From NCBI GenBank assembly GCA_958296015.1, contig CATQIH010000044.1, positions 1 through 64,000 of the forward strand: 64,000 bases of DNA, given 5' to 3'. The notes under the pieces are model-generated. The model was given only the letters and a program-made list of their open reading frames with translations. It did not search any database and was not told the DNA's origin. The position numbers and the translations under genes were made by a program. Positions 45,485-55,147 of this stretch are shown one piece after another. Each line of letters begins with the position of its first letter. The stretch's first letter is position 1. The DNA comes from Cyclobacteriaceae bacterium. GTDB taxonomy: Bacteria; Bacteroidota; Bacteroidia; Cytophagales; Cyclobacteriaceae.

Positions 45485-46422
45485 ATGAAAAAATGCCTTA
45501 TTGTTGATAAGATGCACAGCAGCCTTGTTCCCACTCCTGGAAGAAGCTGGTTTCTCTGCCAACTACCAGCCTGCCATACAACGTGCAGAAATATTGAAGA
45601 TCATCGGCCAGTATGAAGGGCTTATTATCCGGAGCAAAACCACCGTTGACCGCGAAGTGATGGAGCAGGCTCACAAGCTCGAGTTCATAGGCCGGGCCGG
45701 TGCCGGGCTAGACCAGTTGGATGTACCCTTGCTCGAGCAGCGTGGTATACAGCTCATCAACGCACCCGAAGGCAACCGGGATGCCGTGGCAGAGCATGGC
45801 ATAGGCATGTTGCTTTGCCTGATGAACAAAATCAACCTGGCCGACCAGCAAATACGGCAGGGTACCTGGGGACAGGGAAGGCAACCGGGGCGTAGAGCTG
45901 ATGGGCAAGACAGTCGGCATTATTGGTTATGGTTTTATGGGGCAAGCCTTTGCCCGCCGGTTGAGTAGCTTTGGCGTGGAAGTACTGGCCTACGACAAAT
46001 ACAAAGAACACTATGGCAACGAACATGCTGCGGAAGCTGCCATGCCACAAATTTTTGAAGAGGCGGATATTCTTAGTCTGCATATTCCACTCACCGATGA
46101 AACGCACTTCTTTATAGATGAAAGTTACCTGAACCATTTCAAAAAAAATATTTTTCTACTAAACACCGCCAGAGGACAAGTGATCAGGCTCAGAACATTG
46201 TATCAGGCTATTGTGAGCGGCAAAATACGAGGGGCTGCTTTGGATGTGTTAGAAAATGAGAAGTTCGGGCAGTTTTCTGAAGAACAGCGACAATATTTTC
46301 AGCACCTGGCTACCTCAGAACACGTCCTGTTCACACCGCATGTGGCAGGATGGACCTTTGAGTCGTATGAAAAAATCAACCGGGTGCTTGTTGATAAGCT
46401 GAAAGCACTAAACATGGCTTAG
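45485..46422 (+). pseudogene. D-2-hydroxyacid dehydrogenase (phosphoglycerate dehydrogenase-like), frameshifted
   Basis: From the ATG at 45485 the frame reads MKKCLIVDKMHSSLVP and breaks near 45530; the next frame carries PLLEEAGF through INAPEGNRDAVAEHGIG and breaks again near 45870, where removal of one G from the GGGG at 45868-45871 gives the expected WDREGNRGVEL. The third part (MGKTVGIIGYGFMGQAFARRL) is the NAD-binding domain and includes LLNTARGQVI, ALDVLENEKF and TPHVAGWTFES with the catalytic His. All catalytic motifs are present, so the enzyme would be normal if repaired. It would reduce or oxidise 2-hydroxyacids with NAD. Confidence 0.82.
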
Positions 46423-46520
46423 TTCATACAATGTATGTTTATGGCCAAATAGTGAACATGCTTTTAAGGACATCCCGGTATCTTTAACGTTCAGTAACTT
46501 CTATTTTTTAATACTGCATA

Positions 46521-47369
46521 GTGAAGAAACCAAATGTCAGTCAGTTGTATGAAAAATTTGTTGGGATTGTAGAAAAACCCCTGCTTACCAACCTGCTGGT
46601 GCTGCTTGTACTCACCGTTTTGGTTATTGCCCTGAGTTTGCATTATTATATAGAAGATTATTACAACTTTGTAGGGCAAGTGCTGGCCGAGGCACACGGT
46701 ATGCTCTTCGACGTAGCCATTTACGGTCTGCTGATCTATTATCTCAACGAAAACGGGCAAACCCGATTGAGAGGTGCGGATGTATAAAGATGAGATTGAA
46801 GATTTTCGTCAGTGGGAATCAGAAGAAGCAGCCTTCCGTACGGTGGGTAATGTGAAGCGACTCAACAGACACAAAATTTATGACATAGATCTGGTAGAAT
46901 GCTACCTTGCCCGCACCAACCCTCAGCTACGTCAACCTAAGTGAAGCCAACCTTAACTCTGCCAACGTTTCCAATGCACAACTGGTGCAGTCTACGCTGG
47001 AAAAAGCCCGCCTGAACCGTACCAACTTTGAAGGCTCCAACCTGAATCAAGCCATATTGTACGGAGCTTATGCCAGTGGTGCCAACTTCAAAGATAGTTA
47101 TATGATCAAGGCCAGTCTGGATCACGCCTTTCTGATCAAAGCAAATTTTGAGAATGCCTTTCTGATGGAAGCTTCTTTAAAAGGTGGCACATGTGGTAGG
47201 GGCTAATTTTGAGAATGCCAACCTGTACAAAGCTGATCTGAGAGGCGTTGTAGGACTTACCGTAGAACAGCTCAGCAAAGCAAAAACCCTGTACCAGGCA
47301 AAACTCGACGATCAGATACTTCAGGAAATCAATCAGAATTTTGCTCAACTGTTGCTAAGACAAGCATGA
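46521..47369 (+). pseudogene. Pentapeptide-repeat membrane protein, frameshifted
   Basis: The N-terminal part (MKKPNVSQLYEKFVGIVEK with a membrane helix LLVLLVLTVLVIALSL and a second one) breaks at about 46775. The next frame supplies DEIEDFRQWESEEAAFRTVGNVKRLN, a linker typical of this family, then a break at the CCC of 46920-46922. The pentapeptide stretch follows (LSEANLNSANVSNAQL, pattern A(N/D)LxxA), with a further break near 47185, and ends FENANLYKADLRGVVGLTVEQLSKAKTLY. The original gene therefore spans about 280 codons. Right-handed beta-helix proteins of this type mediate protein contacts; the specific role is unknown. Confidence 0.72.
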
Positions 47370-47438
47370 TAGTAATTCCTTCCATAACTCTCATACAGTA
47401 CACTTCGGTTGCCTGAGTGTATAGCAAACTACAATAAA

Positions 47439-48207
47439 CTACTTTACCGGAATTGGCGCAAGCACAGGTTTTTGGTAGCCAAAGGTGTCTATATCTTCTT
47501 TGAAAGCCTGATATACCCTTCTCCATGGTATCCTCATTGTAGTACTTCAGGTAACCTTTGGATATCTTGGTTTGGTTAAGCGGTGGCAAAGTAGCTTGTA
47601 CCCTGGCTTTTTGCGATACCCGGTTGAATATTTTGTAAGCCACGTTCACACGTTTTTTCCCCGTAGTATTTCACTAGATTCTCCTTTTCGTTGCTTCGTT
47701 TCAGGTGTGGCAGCGAAGCTCTTACGCCTATCTTCTCACAAATCGTATTAAAATCATCAGACAGGTTCTCAAACCTTACCAATAAAGTCCATCAGCAGGT
47801 TATCATCTTTGTCATAGAAAAACTCCTTTTGCAGATGAAAGTCTTTGTTGATGCGCCAATCGATATATTCGTCAAAGCCACTCATATCAGCAATGAGCTG
47901 GTGCTGAAAGTGATCTTTGGTAAGCAGCATATATTTGTACAGCGACACCTGCCAGTCCCAGGGGTTTCGTACAAAGCCCAAACTTAAAGTAGTTGTCAAA
48001 TATTTCCTTGGGTAGACGCGCTTTAAACTCGTAAGCCTTACCATGAGATGGAAAATCACAGGTATAGATTTTTTGGATAATTGCCAGATAGCTTCTTGAG
48101 CAATGGAGGGCTAATACTGGCAGAAGCTTTCAGCGCGGAGTGTATGCTAGTACCTGCTACTTTGTAGTTGTGTACAAAAAATATATTTGTGTGGATGAGA
48201 TATGAGC
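47439..48207 (-). pseudogene. Sulfotransferase family 2 protein, multiply frameshifted
   Basis: Repairing frames gives a start MLISHPHKYIFVHNYKVAGTSI with the PAPS-binding 5'-PSB loop, then KAYEFKARLPKEIFDNYFKFGFVRNPWDW (3'-PB motif), and an end FGYQKPVLAPIPVK at the TAG at 47439. At least five breaks are seen, each repairable by deleting one base: A6 at 48176-48181, CCC at 47977-47979, TT at 47776-47777, T6 at 47653-47658 and CCC at 47516-47518. It would transfer sulfate from PAPS to a hydroxyl. As the last gene of the polysaccharide operon, the acceptor is probably the exopolysaccharide. The C-terminal segment appears twice. Confidence 0.75.
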
Positions 48208-48435
48208 ATAACTGAATCAATGATATGATACGTAATATACAAAATGACATGGGAACCGCGCCACTGCCAGGGTGGGGGAAAGGACCATTCATTATTTACG
48301 CAGCTACTGATAAATTGCTAACTCCGGATTGTACGTAGTTTAAAAAATACAACGTTTTGTAGCAGAAAGTTAACAAGTAGTAACAAGCCTCATAAAAAAC
48401 GTCATCTTATTTTTTCAATATTACCTATCCTGTTT

Positions 48436-49228
48436 TTAGTTTGCTGGCATCATTTTCAAAATCTTCCGTACAGGCTTGGCGACAACATCGATGGTTTTGT
48501 CAAACATGTAAATATTAAAATCGGACGGTTTAAGATTGTATCTTGTGTTCTTGTTGAAAATTTTTATATATTCAATAATACTCTTCTTCCCGGGTTTCAG
48601 GAGTAGCCAGCGATTTGTTGGTTTCATGCCATCTGAAAGCTGCAAAATAATCATCTACATACTTTAGTTTGTATCCTCCGTACAACAAACGTACGTAAAA
48701 GTCGCGGTCCATACACAAGTTCAGACTTACATCAATCATAACATCATCATCTATCACTTTTCTTCGGAAGAACAAAGAAGTAGACTGAATGAATGTGTAG
48801 AACAGCGAAAGCCATTTCAGCGGACGGTGAGAGGTCAAGTCGCGCAGATACTCACCTTGCGGATTGACAAAACTTCACATTGGAATAAATGGCACATCTA
48901 TCTCTTCGTTGTAAAAAAGCCGTTGACCTTTTGAAAAGTGTCGGGCAAGTAGTAATCATCGGCATTTAACCAACCAATAATGTCACCGGTTGCCATTTTG
49001 AACCCTTTGTTGAGGGCCATCACACTCTGCCCCTTGTCAGGCTCGGATATATATGTGACGTGCGGATACTTTTTGAGGATATCCAGCGTCACATCAGTAG
49101 AAACAGTTATCGACGATAATATGCTCAAAATCAGGATAATGCTGATCTAAGTACACAGCGTATGGCATCCTCGATGTAATGGCCCTGATTGAACGATGGT
49201 GTGACAATAGAAATTTTGACAGGTTTCA
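48436..49228 (-). pseudogene. Family 2 glycosyltransferase, frameshifted
   Basis: The ATG at 49228 starts MKPVKISIVTPSFNQGHYIE, the GT2 nucleotide-binding strand; the next frames give YISEPDKGQSVMALNKGFKMATGDIIGWLNADDYY with the metal-binding LNADD motif, and DVSLNLCMDRDFYVRLLYGGYKLKYVDDYFAAFRWHETNKS with the catalytic D of the acceptor domain. Breaks occur around 49175, 49110, 48910, 48870 and 48590, most again as an extra base in a run (for example TTT for TT). Repaired length about 260 aa. It would add a sugar to the lipid-linked repeat unit. The ATG overlaps the 3' end of the GT4 gene within a few bases. Confidence 0.75.
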
Positions 49229-49232
49229 TGTG

Positions 49233-50501
49233 TTATACCCTCTATAGGTGATTTTTGAATAATTAATGATGAAAAAAATGTTTGATATTGATGAGCCACC
49301 TTCTCCAAACTAAAGTGCTCTTCTACATGTTTACGGGCAGCAGCAGAAAGGTTGTCCCATCGATCAGCATCTTCAATGATCCAGTCGATGCCCTCTTGCC
49401 AGATCTTCGGCCTGGAAGGGAGTGGCCAGATAGCCATTCTGCTGGTGTATGATCATATCGCCATTGCCACCTATATCGAAAGCGGCTACGGGTGTGCCGC
49501 AGGCCAGTGCTTCCATCACCACGTTAGACAGGTTTTCCTGCACAGAAGGCACTACCACCACATCGGCTGCCGAATATACGACTGCCAGCGAGAGATCATC
49601 GGCAAATTTGCCCAGATAGTGGGCTTCATGCCGGAGTTTCAAGTGTGTTTGCGGATGGGAAGTACCGAAGACCAAAAAATCTAGCTGTTCGTGACGCACG
49701 TGCTGTAGCGCATCGGCTAGGTACTGGTATCCCTTGATAGGATTTGCCTGCGGGTTCATAGCACCAAAAAGCACCATTTTCCTGTCAAATGGCAGATTAA
49801 GCATTTTTCTAGCCGTAATTTTGTCAATGGGTTTGAAAATAATGCACGTCTATTCCGTTGGGTAAAACTGCTATTCGTTTGTCTTTGAGCAAGCTGCTTT
49901 CTGCGGCACACCCGCCAAGCCACTGGCTCAATCCGACGATGGTCAGGTGGTCAAGTGCTGCAAATGTCTTCCTTTTTTCTGTTAAAAAGCCAGCGACTGA
50001 TGTCGTTTTCTTTTTGCGAACCCAGTGCCGGGCAGGCACCACATGCCTGCAGGTACTTGCCACACCCGAAGTCGTAGTGGCAACCGCCGGTAAAAGCCCA
50101 CATATCGTGCAGCGACCATACGATGGGTTTGCGGATTTTTTTCAGGTCTTCCACTTTCAGAAAACCATCTCCTACCCAATGCAGATTAACAATATCCGGA
50201 TCAATCTCGTTGATCTTCCGGCTGATATCATACGTGGTGATAGCGCTGGAAAAGGTTCTGCGATTTTTGTTGCCATAAAAGCATGTTCAGCACACCATGC
50301 CATTGAGACTGGGATATATCCTGGACAGCACAATGTCTTTCTTGCTCTGTGGTCCCCTGCACGGCAGGTTCATCGCTTGTTTTGGATAATACCAGCATAT
50401 GCGCATCTATTCCTATGCGTTGCAGCCCCTGAAACAAACGAAAGGCCGCCCGGGCAGCACCCTCCTGCTTTGTCACGCGTGCTTACGATCAATACTTTCA
50501 T
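49233..50501 (-). pseudogene. Family 4 glycosyltransferase (group 1), frameshifted
   Basis: The ATG at 50501 reads MKVLIVST then the frame shifts to KQEGAARAAFRLFQGLQRIG, the GT-B N-terminal Rossmann start. Later frames give VWSLHDMWAFTGGCHYDFGCGKYLQ (the HDMW motif of WbuB/MshA-type GT4), FGAMNPQANPIKGYQYLADAL, and the diagnostic EX7E region VVPSVQENLSNVVMEALACGTPVAAFDIGGNGDMI. The end (VEEHFSLEKVAHQYQTFFSSLI) runs to a likely TAA at 49233, a stop placed by repair and not certain. Breaks lie near 50480, 50230, 49960, 49810 and 49430. The start overlaps the upstream O-antigen ligase-like gene by 29 bp. Confidence 0.75.
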
Positions 50502-51771
50502 AGGATTGTGGTTGTAATAAGTCTCTGCTAAAATGTTTGTACTTCAGGCCAATGGATAGTACGATGAGCATACACAGCCGCACCGTCCATCCTTCCGAGT
50601 TGTTGGAATTGGCCAGCATCGACCAGATCAGAAACTCCAGCCAGGCACAGATCAGTGCTGAGGAGAGTAACCTGTCATTTTTGTCTTTGTCATTGCGGTA
50701 CGAGCTGACAACGTATTTGATTGGGATATAGAACAGTAATATCACCAGCACAAGACCGATGATCCCCCAGTTGACCATAGACCATATAAAAAAGTTGTGC
50801 GGGGCATTGGCCTCTCCGTTCAGTATTTTGGGAATGACAATATCCCAGCCATTGCTGCCATGACCTATCACGGGAGAATGCTTCATGGTATACTTCAATA
50901 CGGGTATCCACAAATAAGTAATTCTCCAGGAAAACGTGCCTCCTACTGCCTTTCCCTTTGCCAGTTTATCCATCTCTGTAAACACAGCTAGGTCTTTTTC
51001 AAATTTGGCCTCTATAAAAGTGCTTAGATAAGGTAGCGAAAGCAGGATGACAATACCTAGTACGATAGCAGAACTGGCAAACCTTCTTTGATAGAGGATA
51101 TAGAATAAGATAGGTTGCAGGATAGCGATCATCAGGGCACTTCGCGTACCGTTGTAAATCATGCCCAGGTAGAAAAGTGCGGTCAGGCCAATAACGAGCC
51201 ACTTGTTGTTTTTGATTCTCACAAAGACCAGCATCATCAGGGTGGTCATAAAATGCGCGTCTTCGTTGGATGCCTGTAACAGAAAGTACGAACGGCTATC
51301 AGATCGCATCAAACGGGTGAGCGGGTCCACGCCCGACTTGGCAATGAGGTATGGGTAGAATATGAGCACACTGACAAAGAATATGACAGCCACGTTGAGC
51401 ACCGCCTGGATAGCACTATCACTATGGACGATTGCTCCATACAAGCATATGAGTATAAATCCAAAGTAGAAAAAGTACTTGATTGTTCCCTGCACGTTGA
51501 AGGCCGTATTGTCCAGATACAAACATTGTACGATCATCAGAAACAAAAAGGACACGATCAGCACGGTCAGGGTCTTCTCGTATTTGAAGACAAACGAAAA
51601 CCGGGTGGTATGATCTATCAGCAGCACCGCCATGATACCCAGCGATCCTATTCTAGCCAACCCTTCCATGCCAAAACCAATGTTGGCACTACTGAAATTC
51701 CATATCCACCGGATCACCAGCACCACCACCAGCAACCAGCAGGCAATATTAAAACTTACACTTCTTTTCAT
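50473..51771 (-). CDS. O-antigen ligase/Wzy-like polymerase family protein
   Basis: The 432-aa product has about eleven membrane helices, with the large loop after the middle that marks the Wzy_C/WaaL fold: RSDSRSYFLLQASNEDAHFMTTLMMLVF and, later, the SPVIGHGSNGWDIVIP and NAPHNFFIWSMVNWGIIGLVLVI signatures (the NxPHNxFL motif). It would polymerise lipid-linked repeat units in the periplasm or ligate them to an acceptor. It lies in the middle of the exopolysaccharide operon; the 23-bp overlap with the preceding gene and 29-bp overlap with the next imply coupled translation. Confidence 0.88.
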   Translation of the reverse strand: MKRSVSFNIACWLLVVVLVIRWIWNFSSANIGFGMEGLARIGSLGIMAVLLIDHTTRFSFVFKYEKTLTVLIVSFLFLMIVQCLYLDNTAFNVQGTIKYFFYFGFILICLYGAIVHSDSAIQAVLNVAVIFFVSVLIFYPYLIAKSGVDPLTRLMRSDSRSYFLLQASNEDAHFMTTLMMLVFVRIKNNKWLVIGLTALFYLGMIYNGTRSALMIAILQPILFYILYQRRFASSAIVLGIVILLSLPYLSTFIEAKFEKDLAVFTEMDKLAKGKAVGGTFSWRITYLWIPVLKYTMKHSPVIGHGSNGWDIVIPKILNGEANAPHNFFIWSMVNWGIIGLVLVILLFYIPIKYVVSSYRNDKDKNDRLLSSALICAWLEFLIWSMLANSNNSEGWTVRLCMLIVLSIGLKYKHFSRDLLQPQSYESIDRKHA

Positions 51772-52672
51772 ACGCTATGTTGTTTTTTACAACTGACATC
51801 AACATCTTCCTCACCTTCTTTTTCAGAGAAAAGCGGTAGAATTTTCTGAATGTACGAATGATATTTTCGTCTACCTGCAAGTGCTCCGGAAACGAGATGT
51901 CTTCATCCGGTGCCAAATTTACTGCATATCTGTTGGTTGTGCCACTATGTGTACCACTTCCATCAGTGCCTATGTTGGCTACCAACGACCGCACCGGATA
52001 GATGGCATACGCCTGGTGCTTGAACTGCGCATAAGAAAAACGGATCGACCAGCTGTTTATTTCTCCCTGCATCTGCCGGATAAGCATATCTGACATATCT
52101 TCTCCCGGACGGTTAAACAGCTTTTGCTGTTGCTTATCGCTGACGAATGACGCAAAATCTTTCACTTCCCAGTCGATGCTTGCCCAGCGGTTTGCCCAAG
52201 TGGCCCAGCCCCAGGAAGAACTACGGTAGTTCAGGTATACTTTTTTGTGGTAATACGACGGAAATTTCATCGCCGGATTGTAGCCCGTGATGGCAAAAAT
52301 CTCTGGCTGGTGCTGGTAATGGTCCAGCGCACCGTTCATATATTGCAAAAAATGCAACGAAAAGATCAGGTCATCCTCTATCACAATGGCCCGGCCATAC
52401 TGCTCCATCACCTGCGAAACACCTTCGATGATGTTGAAGGCTAGTCCTACGTTGGCCTTCCGCCTGATCACTTCCACTTTAGCAAAACCACCGACAGTAT
52501 CCAGAAAGGTGCGTACTTCCTGCATGGCTGCTTCGTCTTCCTGCTTTTTGGCCCCATCTGAAAAAACGTACAATGGTGTTTCCTCTGCCAGATGGCATTG
52601 TTGCAACGAGGCTATCGCCTTTCTGGTATGGTCCGGACGTTTATAAACAAAAAGTATGACAGGTGCAGGCAT
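51749..52672 (-). CDS. Glycosyltransferase (GT-A fold, GNT-I/GT2-like)
   Basis: The 307-aa product begins PAPVILFVYKRPDHTRKAIASL, with the donor-binding DXD-type motif AIVIEDDLIFSLHFLQY. The middle contains the WGWATWANRW motif characteristic of the family found in Bacteroidota capsule clusters (often annotated as glycosyltransferase family or sugar transferase). It adds one residue to the repeat unit in the cytoplasm. The gene overlaps the downstream polymerase gene by 23 bp. The sugar cannot be predicted. Confidence 0.85.
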   Translation of the reverse strand: MPAPVILFVYKRPDHTRKAIASLQQCHLAEETPLYVFSDGAKKQEDEAAMQEVRTFLDTVGGFAKVEVIRRKANVGLAFNIIEGVSQVMEQYGRAIVIEDDLIFSLHFLQYMNGALDHYQHQPEIFAITGYNPAMKFPSYYHKKVYLNYRSSSWGWATWANRWASIDWEVKDFASFVSDKQQQKLFNRPGEDMSDMLIRQMQGEINSWSIRFSYAQFKHQAYAIYPVRSLVANIGTDGSGTHSGTTNRYAVNLAPDEDISFPEHLQVDENIIRTFRKFYRFSLKKKVRKMLMSVVKNNIAYEKKCKF

Positions 52673-52798
52673 CGTTATTAATAGTTTTCAATAAGTAAAG
52701 TTTAACAAACAAATAATCCTAAAAAACACAAATATCCAAATTTTGTATGCGATGATTTGCGATTTGTTTGGCATTTATTTTTTGCTATTTGGAATCCA

Positions 52799-53716
52799 TC
52801 AGTGTAATTTAAATTTTTTGTACCCTAACAACTGCTTGATTTTCATCTTGATCATATTTTTGAGATGCTTGTCAGGCGGCACATAATTACGCCAGGGAGT
52901 TTTGCGTATATACTCGTAATATATTTCCTTGAGAGGATGCATATTGATGAAATGCCACGGTTTTGTAGACGACGAATAATGAATAATAGCCGGATGCGCA
53001 ATGGCGTTGGCTACTACGCCTTCCCCAAAATAGGCTTTGGCCTGATCTGCCCTGCGCAACACAGAAGTCTGGAGGTTCCAGCGTAGGTCTAACTTTTGCC
53101 AGTCTTTATGTAATACAGCATTCAGGGCATCCTGCTCTGCGCCGATAATCTTGTCTTTATTCTCTACCAGAAACGCCAGCACTTCGGTAAGTTTTTTAGT
53201 AGCCCTGAGTTCCTTCAGGTTGAGCAGCAGTACCCCTGAATTGAAATAATCGTTTGGCGTATCCAGCCCCAGTGCTGTGTGCCGAGTAGAAAAGGGGTTT
53301 AGTACAGCCCCTACCAAATGGTTGGATATATCGGTTTGGTATAGCTGTGCTATATCATCCAACACAATGACATCTGAATCCAGAAAAAGTGCTTTGTCAA
53401 AATCTTTCAGCAGTTCGGGAATCATCACTTTGCCAAAAGCTGCCTTAGTAATGTGTTTTCTGTTACGTACCTGAATATCTTTTAGTATCTCCTGCTGTAT
53501 CGGCACAAAGTGCAGTTGGCTTTTGTATTGGTCGGCAACTGCCTGTATGTTGGATTTGTTGCTTTCACTGATATCAAAATCAATTACGTAGAGGCTGATC
53601 TTTTGAGGAGACACGGCATTTTCCAGAAGAGAACAAATAGACACTCCGGTATGCTGTGCATATTGATCATCTGAAGAGAACACGATCATGATTTGATTTT
53701 CGCGATTAGAAGGCAT
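52799..53716 (-). CDS. GT8 family glycosyltransferase
   Basis: The 305-aa product has the GT8 layout: IMIVFSSDDQYAQHTGVSICSL at the N-terminus, the DxD in KALFLDSDVIVLDDIAQLY, then FNSGVLLLNLKELR and the GAEQDALNAVLHKDW acid motif, and HYSSSTKPWHFINMHPLK near the end. These retaining enzymes transfer galactose or glucose from UDP-sugar with manganese. It stands third in the exopolysaccharide operon, after the flippase gene. A gap of about 125 bp separates it from the next gene. Confidence 0.93.
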   Translation of the reverse strand: MPSNRENQIMIVFSSDDQYAQHTGVSICSLLENAVSPQKISLYVIDFDISESNKSNIQAVADQYKSQLHFVPIQQEILKDIQVRNRKHITKAAFGKVMIPELLKDFDKALFLDSDVIVLDDIAQLYQTDISNHLVGAVLNPFSTRHTALGLDTPNDYFNSGVLLLNLKELRATKKLTEVLAFLVENKDKIIGAEQDALNAVLHKDWQKLDLRWNLQTSVLRRADQAKAYFGEGVVANAIAHPAIIHYSSSTKPWHFINMHPLKEIYYEYIRKTPWRNYVPPDKHLKNMIKMKIKQLLGYKKFKLH

Positions 53717-53754
53717 TTACTAGCTGATTATATGATGCCTGGCAAGATAAAATC

Positions 53755-55122
53755 TTACCTAACACTTTTCATTGTATTAATTTTCCTCAAATAAAGAAAA
53801 ATTCTTGGAATTAATGTAAATATATTAAGCGAATTTAGAATTAATTTTACTTGTTCCCGGTATTTATGGTTAATAAAGACTGGTGTCACCAGCAGATTCA
53901 CAACGGACGTAACCAAAGTAGCAGCAGCGGCTCCTATTACTCCATAGGTATTGATCAGTACAAAGTTCAAGGAAACATTTACTGCTGCTCCCACTCCCTG
54001 TATGATAGGGTTGTACTTCTGCTGTCGTTCTATCACGCTCCAATTGCCACGTACAATACCCATAAACACAAACAGCCCTGTCCAGATGTGCAATGCCAAC
54101 ACCGATCCTGTCTTGATGTATTCCGGGCCATAAATAATATGCACCGCCCAGTTGGCAAGCAGACTGGTAGGAATGGCAATAGACAGTGCCAGTACCACCA
54201 TCACATCGTACAGCCTGCTAAGCTGCTTTTTGAATAGCTCGTCCGACTGCTTTTTATATTTGATAAGCACAGGGTACACCGAACTAACGATGATAGTAGG
54301 CAAAAAGAGCCACACCCTCGACAGTTTATCGGCTGCTGCATAATAGCCTACCTCTGTGCTGCCGATCATCTGGTTGATCATAACCTGGTCTATTTTCATA
54401 TGAATAGAAACCACCAGCCCGGAAATGATGATCGGCCAGCAATCGTAAAATAAGCTCTTGGCAATACTTTTGTCGAAAGACCACTGAAAGATGCTTCCTT
54501 TGATTTTTCTATAAAAATAAATCAGCGAGATGGTTTGCATAAGGTCGCGCAGCAGGTAGGCAAAGCCAAAGTAGAGCAGCGGTGCGCCCATGACCACCAT
54601 CACGATTTTGGCTACCGACAGGAGGATCATGCCTGAAGTACGTGCTATTGCCTCATATTTGGACAGTACCTGCGACTGAAAGTAGAAGCGGATAGACTGA
54701 AATGAGGAGATGATAACTCCCGAGGCGATAATGTACATCAGCATACTTTCCTGCCAGTCGGCTTTGGCCAGCATGGAAGCAATGACGACTGCGCCAAACA
54801 TCACCACGGAACCTGCAAGCTTGAGCAGAAAGGAAGTGCCCATCAGTCTGGTGTGCCTCTCGTTGTGGTTTACCAGTTCTTTCACCACCACATTGGCCAG
54901 TCCAAGCTCTGCCATAGCCGTGAAAATACCTACAAAGCTGATGGCAAAATTGAGAACACCATATTTTTGGGGTCCCAGGTTACGTGCCACATAGATGCCC
55001 ACCACCATTGTAACAGCCATCAGTAACAAGCGTTCTGCAAGCAACCAGGTAAAATTAGCTGTCACTTTTTTTAGGGTTTCCTGACGTGAAACCTTACTGA
55101 TCAGCACTTTGAAAAAATTCAT
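53755..55122 (-). CDS. Oligosaccharide flippase (Wzx, MATE-like)
   Basis: The 455-aa product has about 12-14 membrane helices and the MviN/MATE-fold start LLAERLLLMAVTMVVGIYVARNLGPQKYGVLNFAISF, followed by AELGLANVVVKELV. Polysaccharide flippases move undecaprenyl-linked repeat units across the inner membrane for Wzy polymerisation. It follows the Wzc gene by 25 bp. Together with the Wzy-like gene this defines a Wzx/Wzy-dependent pathway. Wza and an initiating glycosyl-1-phosphate transferase were not found in the window. Confidence 0.92.
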   Translation of the reverse strand: MNFFKVLISKVSRQETLKKVTANFTWLLAERLLLMAVTMVVGIYVARNLGPQKYGVLNFAISFVGIFTAMAELGLANVVVKELVNHNERHTRLMGTSFLLKLAGSVVMFGAVVIASMLAKADWQESMLMYIIASGVIISSFQSIRFYFQSQVLSKYEAIARTSGMILLSVAKIVMVVMGAPLLYFGFAYLLRDLMQTISLIYFYRKIKGSIFQWSFDKSIAKSLFYDCWPIIISGLVVSIHMKIDQVMINQMIGSTEVGYYAAADKLSRVWLFLPTIIVSSVYPVLIKYKKQSDELFKKQLSRLYDVMVVLALSIAIPTSLLANWAVHIIYGPEYIKTGSVLALHIWTGLFVFMGIVRGNWSVIERQQKYNPIIQGVGAAVNVSLNFVLINTYGVIGAAAATLVTSVVNLLVTPVFINHKYREQVKLILNSLNIFTLIPRIFLYLRKINTMKSVR

Positions 55123-55147
55123 ACCGGAGCAGAAAGAAGCAACATAA

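Noticed and set aside
47439-48207. Programmed frameshifting in the broken genes
   Set aside because: There are several breaks per gene, at different run types and always needing removal of a base, with no conserved slippery heptamer or downstream structure. This is not a recoding pattern.
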